Source of the DNA: Brevundimonas poindexterae
Lineage (GTDB): Bacteria; Pseudomonadota; Alphaproteobacteria; Caulobacterales; Caulobacteraceae
Length of the DNA stretch: 64,000 nt
Direction: 5' to 3'
NCBI RefSeq assembly: GCF_020524625.1
Contig: NZ_JAIVLL010000005.1
Coordinates: 1 to 64,000 of the forward strand
Shown here in pieces: positions 59,380 through 64,000 of the stretch. Below the pieces are notes generated by a model. That model ran no database searches. It was not told the origin of the DNA and saw only the letters and a list, made by a program, of their open reading frames with translations. Position 1 is the stretch's first letter; every line of letters begins with the position of its first letter. The position numbers were made by a program, and so were the translations under genes.

Positions 59380-60437
59380 TCCTCGACCGTTTCCTTGCGG
59401 CGCTTGACCATCAGGTCGAAGCTGTCCCAGACGCCGTCGGCCCCGTGCCAGGACCCGCGGGTCGCGGCCTTGGAATATTCGGTGGCGCGGGCCTCGAAGA
59501 AGTTGGCGTGCTCGACACCCGACAGCAGGGACTGCAGCCACGGCAGGGGGTTTTCACGCTGGCCGCCGTACAGTTCGGGCAGCTGCAGCTGGCGCAGGCG
59601 CCAGTCAGCGATGAAGCGGATGTAGGCCTTGATGTCCTCGGGCGTCATGCCGTTCACCGGGCCCATTTCGAAGGCCAGGTCGATGAACTTGTCTTCCATG
59701 TTCACGACCGTCTCGCAGCACTGCACGATGTCGTCGGCCACAGCCTTGGTCACTGCGCCGGTTTCCTTGTTGAAGGCGTGGTACAGCTTGATGATGCCTT
59801 CGCAGTGGAGGCTCTCGTCGCGCACCGACCAGCTGACGATCTGGCCCATGCCCTTCATCTTGTTCTGACGGGGGAAGTTCATCAGCATGGCGAAGCTGGC
59901 GAACAGCTGAAGCCCTTCCGAGAAGCCGCCGAACATGGCGAGCGTCCGGGCAACGTCGGCATCGGTCTCGACCCCGAACTGGCCCATATAGTCGTGCTTG
60001 TCCCGCATGGCCTCATACTCCATGAAGGCGCCGAACTCGCTCTCGGGCATGCCGATGGTCTCGAGCAGCAGGGCGTAGGCCGCAATATGGATGGTCTCCA
60101 TATTGGCGAAGCTGGCCAGCATCATCTTGACCTCGGTCGGTTTGAACACCCGACCGTATTTCTCCATGTAATTGTCCTGCACCTCGATGTCCGCCTGGGT
60201 GAAGAAGCGGAAGATCTGGGTCAGCAGGTTGCGCTCGGCGCTGTTCAGATTGGCCGCCCAGTCCTTGCAGTCCTCGCCCAGCGGCACCTCTTCGGGCATC
60301 CAGTGGACCTGCTGCTGCTTCTTCCACATGTCGAAGGCCCACGGGTAGCGGAACGGCTTGTAGGCGGCCGAGGGTGTCAGCAGGCCGGGCAGGTCGTCGG
60401 CGGAGCGGGCGGGCGTGATCGGGCTGTGGGCGTTCAT
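59376..60437 (-). CDS. nrdB: ribonucleoside-diphosphate reductase, class I beta subunit
   Basis: 353 residues. Di-iron site ligands and the radical Tyr are visible in the usual spacing: Asp83 (TQADIEVQDNY), Glu114 and His117 with Tyr121 in NMETIHIAAY, and DESLHCEG later (Glu and His). With NrdA it makes deoxyribonucleotides. ATG 60437 (MNAHSPITPARS) is the likely start; the frame extends further to 60806. The 325-bp upstream gap has NrdR-like boxes. nrdA begins at 63869 on the other strand, 3.4 kb away. Confidence 0.95.
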   Translation of the reverse strand: MNAHSPITPARSADDLPGLLTPSAAYKPFRYPWAFDMWKKQQQVHWMPEEVPLGEDCKDWAANLNSAERNLLTQIFRFFTQADIEVQDNYMEKYGRVFKPTEVKMMLASFANMETIHIAAYALLLETIGMPESEFGAFMEYEAMRDKHDYMGQFGVETDADVARTLAMFGGFSEGLQLFASFAMLMNFPRQNKMKGMGQIVSWSVRDESLHCEGIIKLYHAFNKETGAVTKAVADDIVQCCETVVNMEDKFIDLAFEMGPVNGMTPEDIKAYIRFIADWRLRQLQLPELYGGQRENPLPWLQSLLSGVEHANFFEARATEYSKAATRGSWHGADGVWDSFDLMVKRRKETVED

Positions 60438-60517
60438 GCGCGTCTCGTGCACTGGAGGCAGGCGGAAGGATGAGGCCGCAGAATGCGCGGCCTCACGCGC
60501 CCTGCCAAGAGGGTTCA

Positions 60518-60564
60518 GGGGCGGATATTGTGATTGTGATCGCCGCAGACCCCAAATCTTGTGG
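60518..60564 (-). promoter_or_regulatory. pair of NrdR-box candidates upstream of nrdB
   Basis: ACCCCAAATCTTGTGG (60549-60564) and a poorer box ending TATTGTGA (60518-60533) have centres 31 bp apart, about three helical turns, as expected for the paired NrdR boxes (consensus ACACTATATATTGTGT) at ribonucleotide reductase promoters. The first is a moderate match; the second has only one good half. Confidence 0.35.
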
Positions 60565-60762
60565 TTAACAGGGCCCCCGGCTGGGGATGGAATGCTCATC
60601 CCGATCTTCGCCTTTTGGGCGAGGCGTCGGCGCCTTCGCCTATCGTGGCTAGAAATATCGCCAACCAACGTTATAGTTCGCCTGTGGGGGGAAACGTGCG
60701 ACCGGTATTGCGCCGCTCTCCCTGCGCCATGGACATCATGTCCGCACAGGGAGGCTAAATTT

Positions 60763-61356
60763 ATGAAAAAACTGAAGTTGCTGGCGCTTGGCGCCACCGT
60801 GGCCATGGGTCTGAACGCTGTGGCAAGTGCGCCGGCGCTGGCTCAGGCCGAACCCATCCTCGGGCAGTTGACGCTGTTCGGCACCGACTGGTGTCCGCGC
60901 GGCTGGGCCAAGGCCAATGGCGCCCTGCTTCCCATCTCGCAGAACGCAGCACTGTTCTCACTGCTCGGCACGACCTATGGCGGCAATGGACAGACAAACT
61001 TCGCCCTTCCGGATCTACAGGGCCGTGCGCCAGTCAGCTACAGCACCAACATGCCGATCGGCCTGGCGACAGGCAGTTCTACGGTCACCCTGACGGTCAA
61101 CCAGATGCCGGCCCACAATCACCTGATCGTGGCCTCTTCCCAGGGCCCCTCTACCGGCAACCCGTCAGGCGGCAGTCTCGCCACCTTTCCGCCCGCTCAG
61201 CCGATCTATTCGAGTTCGGGAACGACCCCGAGTGTGCCGATGAATGCGCAGATCCTGTCGCATACGGGCGGCAGCCAGCCGATCAACGTCCAGAGCCCGA
61301 TCCTGGCGATGAATTGGTGCATTGCCACCGTCGGCATTTTCCCCTCGCGGCCCTGA
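60763..61356 (+). CDS. secreted phage-tail-collar-domain protein 1
   Basis: 197 residues. Signal peptide (LLALGATVAMGLNAVASAPA...) is followed by a tail-collar/MdpB-like domain: FGTDWCPRGWAKANGALLPI, SLLGTTYGGNGQTNFALPDL, QGRAPVSYS, then MPAHNHLIVASSQGPS. It is a secreted relative of the microcystin-dependent protein/tail fibre collar family. It has no neighbouring phage genes. A GGGAGG ribosome-binding site precedes ATG 60763. The downstream paralogue follows 13 nt later. Confidence 0.85.
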   Translation: MKKLKLLALGATVAMGLNAVASAPALAQAEPILGQLTLFGTDWCPRGWAKANGALLPISQNAALFSLLGTTYGGNGQTNFALPDLQGRAPVSYSTNMPIGLATGSSTVTLTVNQMPAHNHLIVASSQGPSTGNPSGGSLATFPPAQPIYSSSGTTPSVPMNAQILSHTGGSQPINVQSPILAMNWCIATVGIFPSRP

Positions 61357-61369
61357 ACAGGAGGTTGGC

Positions 61370-61960
61370 ATGAACATCATGCTCAAGACGACGGTCGCGG
61401 CCATGATCGGTGCCGTGGCCGGGCTGTCGGCCCTGACCGGCCCGGCAAAGGCCCAGGAGCCCATCTTGGGACAGCTCCAGCAGTTCGGCACCTACTGGTG
61501 CCCCGAAGGATGGATGCGGGCCAATGGGCAGCTTCTGGCCATCGCCGGAAATGAAGCCCTGTATTCCCTGCTCGGGACGACCTACGGAGGAAACGGTACG
61601 GTGACCTTCGCCCTGCCGGACCTGAGAGAGCGGGCCCCGGTTAGCCAGAACGGTCAACTGCCGATCGGCGCCATGACGGGTCACAGCCAGACGACCCTGA
61701 TCTCGGTGAACCTGCCCAGCCATACGCACCAGATGCGGGCAGATGCGTCAGCGCCCGCGACCAGTGAACCGAACGGCTCGATGCTGGGCACCTTCACTGT
61801 GCCTGTGTACGCTCCGTCCACGGCGCCGCTGGGGATGATCATGCATCCGCTGATGGTTCAGCCGACGGGCGGAAACCAGTCTGTTTCCACCCAGAGCCCG
61901 ATTCTGGCGACCAACTGGTGCATCGCCATGGAAGGCATCTACCCGCAGCGGCCTGACTAG
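61370..61960 (+). CDS. secreted phage-tail-collar-domain protein 2
   Basis: 196 residues, paralogous to the preceding gene: signal peptide ending GPAKAQ, then FGTYWCPEGWMRANGQLLAI, SLLGTTYGGNGTVTFALPDL, RERAPVSQNG, LPSHTHQMRADASAPA, and the C-terminus SPILATNWCIAMEGIYPQRP. The Cys residues near both ends (YWCPEGW and NWCIA) occur in both proteins and could pair. The ATG 61370 has an AGGAGG (61358) in front. A strong terminator follows (61981-62011). Confidence 0.85.
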   Translation: MNIMLKTTVAAMIGAVAGLSALTGPAKAQEPILGQLQQFGTYWCPEGWMRANGQLLAIAGNEALYSLLGTTYGGNGTVTFALPDLRERAPVSQNGQLPIGAMTGHSQTTLISVNLPSHTHQMRADASAPATSEPNGSMLGTFTVPVYAPSTAPLGMIMHPLMVQPTGGNQSVSTQSPILATNWCIAMEGIYPQRPD

Positions 61961-61980
61961 GCTTGCAGCTGTCAAAACTG

Positions 61981-62011
61981 ACCCCGCCGGGCAGCCACCG
62001 GCGGGGTTTTT
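61981..62011 (+). terminator. rho-independent terminator
   Basis: ACCCCGCCGG (61981-61990) pairs perfectly with CCGGCGGGGT (61998-62007), loop GCAGCCA, followed by TTTT. It ends the collar-protein operon and faces the convergent UPF0016 gene. Confidence 0.9.
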
Positions 62012-62012
62012 C

Positions 62013-62603
62013 CTAGTCGAAGATCAGGACTGCCAGACCCGTGAGGGCAAAGCCGAGCGCCGCAGCAATCCGGATCCAGGTCATGGGAAGCCGTTCGGCC
62101 GCCTTCTCCCCAAGGAAGACGGCGGGGGTGTTGGCCAGCATCATGCCGAGCGTCGAGCCGATCACCACGGGGATCAGGGCCTCGAACCGGACGGCCAGGG
62201 CGGCGGTCGCGATCTGGGTCTTGTCGCCCATCTCCAGAACGAAAAAGGCGGCGGTGGTGGTCAGGAAGATGCCGCGCCAGGTGGTCTCCTTCGGGGCCGG
62301 CCGTTCCTCGAGTGTGTCCGGGATCAAGGTCCAGGCACCGAAGGCGAGGAAGGTCAGGCCGATGACCCATTTGACCCATGGCCCCTCGGCAAAGCTGGCC
62401 AGGACGGACCCGGCGATCGCCGCCACGGCGTGGTTGGCGATGGTGGCGACGAGGATTCCGCACAGGATGGGGACGGGGCGTCGCCATGCGGCCGCCAGCA
62501 GGACGGCCAGCAACATGGTCTTGTCGCCAATTTCGGCCAGGGCCACGAGGCCCGTTGATACGCCCAGCGCCTCCCAGAAGGGCGCTCCACTCAGGAAATG
62601 CAT
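62013..62603 (-). CDS. TMEM165/GDT1 (UPF0016) family cation exporter
   Basis: 196 residues with six membrane helices and two copies of the ExGDKT signature: LAEIGDKTMLLAVLL and VLEMGDKTQIATAAL. In several bacteria such proteins export Mn2+, and the eukaryotic homologues move Ca2+/Mn2+. The upstream yybP-ykoY riboswitch supports a manganese role. ATG 62603 is in front of MHFLSGAPFWEALG. The convergent terminator overlaps the intergenic region at its 3' end. Confidence 0.92.
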   Translation of the reverse strand: MHFLSGAPFWEALGVSTGLVALAEIGDKTMLLAVLLAAAWRRPVPILCGILVATIANHAVAAIAGSVLASFAEGPWVKWVIGLTFLAFGAWTLIPDTLEERPAPKETTWRGIFLTTTAAFFVLEMGDKTQIATAALAVRFEALIPVVIGSTLGMMLANTPAVFLGEKAAERLPMTWIRIAAALGFALTGLAVLIFD

Positions 62604-62614
62604 CGGTCATCACT

Positions 62615-62664
62615 CATGCGGGGGCGACGGGCAGACCGGCGGCCATCGCGGACGCCCCCGCATG
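62615..62664 (-). promoter_or_regulatory. 12-bp hairpin between riboswitch and gene
   Basis: CATGCGGGGGCG (62615-62626) is perfectly complementary to CGCCCCCGCATG (62653-62664), just before the UPF0016 start. It is the likely expression platform of the riboswitch; whether it acts by termination or by masking the ribosome-binding site cannot be told. No T tract follows it directly. Confidence 0.55.
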
Positions 62665-62669
62665 GTGCG

Positions 62670-62806
62670 CCCCGCGATGCCAGCGGTCTTGTCAAACAGC
62701 TCCGCGACCCGAAGGTCCTCCGAAGCCCCGCGCGCGCCATTCCCTCCGGGCGAGGGAAAGTGTGTTGACGCGCGCCCCACTGCGGTGTGGGCGACTACTC
62801 CCCGAT
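62670..62806 (-). ncRNA. yybP-ykoY manganese riboswitch
   Basis: On the minus strand the aptamer starts GGGGAGUAGUCGC (62803-62791), then GUCAACACACU (62769-62759) and later GACAAGACCGCU (62693-62682). These three conserved segments and their order are the hallmark of the yybP-ykoY aptamer, which binds Mn2+ and turns on efflux genes. The intervening arms can fold (for example CCCACACCGCAGUGGG and UCCCUCGCCCGGAGGGA). Its place 5' of a UPF0016 exporter is a known association. Confidence 0.87.
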
Positions 62807-62821
62807 GACGAGGCGGCCCCT

Positions 62822-63592
62822 TTACGCGCCCGCTTCCGAGTCTGCAAGCCGCGCCGCACGACGGCGGCCGTGCCGCTCCAGCGCCCATGCCGCCAGCCAC
62901 AGGCTCATGGCCCAGGCCCCGCCGACGCACCAGCCGGCCAGCACATCCGACAGCCAGTGGGCGCCCAGATAGACCCGGGTAATCCCGACGATCAGCGCCA
63001 AGCTGACCGCCGAGCCCAGCACCCAGGCCTTCTCCCGGCGCCGTTTCAGGCCCTGGGCCACAAGAGTACCGAGGCTGAGATAGAAGACAGTCGACAGCAG
63101 GGCGTGCCCCGAGGGGAAGCTGGCGTTCAGGGTCTCGACCACCTGATAGGTCGCCGGCGGGCGCTCGCGCTCGAACACCGCCTTCAGGCCTTCGCTGAGC
63201 ACCACGGCGCCGATCAGGCCGACCACCAGCCTGAGCGCCGCGCCGCGATGCCGCTGCAGCAGCAGATAGCTGACCGCCAGAAGGGTGAAGAGCGACAGGA
63301 CCGAGATGCCGCCGAGGGAGGTCAGGTCGACCGCGCCCTCCTGCACCCACCAGGGGCCGATCGGGTCGCCGGGGTTGCCGGGCGCGCGCAGGGCAGACAG
63401 GACCCAGAGGTCCAGTGCATGGTCGCCTTCCTCAGACAGGTCCTCGGCCAGTTCGAGGAACATCAGGCTGCCCAGGGCGATGATCAGGAAGGCGCCCAGC
63501 GCCGCGGCTTCGGTGCGGGCCAGATGGAGAACGCGGACGGCCAGCGGGGGCAGGTGATCCGCCAGCCGGCGGCGCAGATCGGACAGGGTCAT
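62822..63592 (-). CDS. PAP2-superfamily membrane phosphatase
   Basis: 256 residues, about six helices, with the three phosphatase motifs of the PAP2 superfamily: KAVFERERPP (KxxxxxxRP), SFPSGHA (PSGH), and TRVYLGAHWLSDVLAG (RxxxxxHxxxD). It would dephosphorylate lipid phosphates such as phosphatidate or undecaprenyl pyrophosphate at the periplasmic face. ATG 63592 is used; a TTG three codons upstream (63601) is possible. The gene is upstream of the riboswitch region on the same strand. Confidence 0.9.
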   Translation of the reverse strand: MTLSDLRRRLADHLPPLAVRVLHLARTEAAALGAFLIIALGSLMFLELAEDLSEEGDHALDLWVLSALRAPGNPGDPIGPWWVQEGAVDLTSLGGISVLSLFTLLAVSYLLLQRHRGAALRLVVGLIGAVVLSEGLKAVFERERPPATYQVVETLNASFPSGHALLSTVFYLSLGTLVAQGLKRRREKAWVLGSAVSLALIVGITRVYLGAHWLSDVLAGWCVGGAWAMSLWLAAWALERHGRRRAARLADSEAGA

Positions 63593-63655
63593 CGTCGCCA
63601 AACGGCCAAGGTTGGTCGCTGTTCCGGCAGCGCTTTCGGGCGATCACGATTTCGT

Positions 63656-63725
63656 GAATCCAGAGCGGCCGTCACCCGGCTGTCACGGGCCTTTCCACAG
63701 CCCCCGAGCGCTTGCCCCCCGATTC
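63656..63725 (+). promoter_or_regulatory. GANTC sites upstream of nrdA
   Basis: GAATC (63656-63660) and GATTC (63721-63725) lie in the 276-bp gap before nrdA. Such CcrM sites mark many cell-cycle promoters in Caulobacterales; function here is inferred. Confidence 0.3.
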
Positions 63726-63804
63726 GTGAAGAATGTGATCGTCAAGCCCGTTGACGGGTCGTTAGCTATATGTGCCCCATATGTGGCGTCAGGACCTGCT
63801 TCGC

Positions 63805-63820
63805 ACACTACATCGTGTGT
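63805..63820 (+). promoter_or_regulatory. NrdR-box candidate upstream of nrdA
   Basis: ACACTACATCGTGTGT (63805-63820) matches the NrdR consensus ACACTATATATTGTGT in 13 of 16 positions and is a near palindrome, 49 bp before the nrdA start. NrdR represses ribonucleotide reductase genes (known). Weaker companions may lie upstream near 63770-63786. Confidence 0.6.
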
Positions 63821-63868
63821 CACCGCAGGGGGCGCTGTTGCATTGGCATTCGGGGATAGACAGACATC

Positions 63869-64000
63869 ATGGCCGGCGGAGAAGCTTTGAAAGCGATGGA
63901 AATCCAGACGGTTGAAGCGGGCCAGACGCCCGATCGGCCGCATCTGAAAGTGGTGCCGTCCATCGTTCTGGATCGCTCGCGCGACGCCCTGCTGACCGAC
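63869..64000 (+). CDS. nrdA: ribonucleoside-diphosphate reductase alpha subunit (5' end only)
   Basis: 44 codons before the window ends. The translation MAGGEALKAMEIQTVEAGQT, PDRPHLKVVPSIVLDRSRD, ALLTD resembles the opening of the class I NrdA of Caulobacterales (SRDALLTDFGKATLTDRY in full-length family members). The NrdR-like box upstream and nrdB nearby support the call. ATG 63869 or 63896 (MEIQTVEAG) may be the start. Catalytic parts are outside the window. Confidence 0.75.
   Translation, partial: MAGGEALKAMEIQTVEAGQTPDRPHLKVVPSIVLDRSRDALLTD

Noticed and set aside
60763..61960. Prophage remnant
   Set aside because: The collar-domain proteins have signal peptides and no terminase, capsid, integrase or other phage genes lie near them.

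Overview
The window is high-GC chromosomal DNA that reads as an alphaproteobacterium of the order Caulobacterales, most like Brevundimonas or Caulobacter. The evidence is a complete cpa/tad pilus locus, GcrA, a PodJ-like polarity protein, the long alphaproteobacterial dCTP deaminase, and GANTC (CcrM-type) and CtrA-like sites in front of several of these genes. Genes are densely packed, with many ATGA/TGATG overlaps, and there is no rRNA, tRNA, insertion sequence or CRISPR array.

Layout. 1-460: no convincing gene, but strong potential to fold. 461-7919: lipoprotein esterase, a secreted unknown, AMP nucleosidase (amn), a methyltransferase, a six-helix membrane protein with its small wHTH regulator and a palindromic operator candidate, a tyrosine phosphatase and pabB. 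7916-19233: Flp/Tad pilus locus: two TadE/F-like minor pilins and a stand-alone secretin-N-like protein on the minus strand, then two Flp pilin genes encoding the same protein, cpaA, and cpaBCDEF-tadBC on the plus strand. 19247-21415: SRPBCC protein, MFS transporter and a 2Fe-2S ferredoxin-like protein. 21626-29619: an M48 metallopeptidase with a TerB-like tail, translationally coupled to an 1830-residue multidomain SF1 helicase (kinase-like remnant, DUF4011, helicase, Vsr-like segment, WGR), then a secreted M20 amidohydrolase 3 nt downstream. This is the most unusual locus in the window and resembles a DUF4011-helicase type anti-phage system with extra parts.

29625-41638: dapE, cupin, MFS, membrane proteins, dcd, apaG, a DUF4272 protein, gcrA, an ABC-2 permease, a YcxB-like protein, argD-argF and small membrane proteins. 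41874-46482: podJ-like gene, TauE/SafE exporter and its TIGR02186 partner. 46486-53496: two secreted paralogues, hisC, an unknown protein, a DUF2125 protein and a DinG/XPD-like helicase, the last four in one minus-strand operon. 53603-54921: a compositionally odd membrane protein and a GST. 55019-59379: cytochrome b561-like plus molybdopterin oxidoreductase pair, and a serine hydrolase flanked by two related TonB-C-like exported proteins. 59376-64000: nrdB, two secreted collar-domain proteins, a UPF0016 cation exporter preceded by a yybP-ykoY (manganese) riboswitch, a PAP2 phosphatase and the first 44 codons of nrdA with an NrdR-box candidate.

Themes. Several genes belong to what in Caulobacter is the cell-cycle/polarity programme (pilus locus, gcrA, podJ, nrdA/nrdB) and carry CtrA-like, GANTC or NrdR-like sites. 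Amino-acid and nucleotide metabolism is scattered (pabB, dapE, argDF, hisC, dcd, amn, nrdAB). All functional calls rest on reading motifs and gene order by eye; no database search was run.
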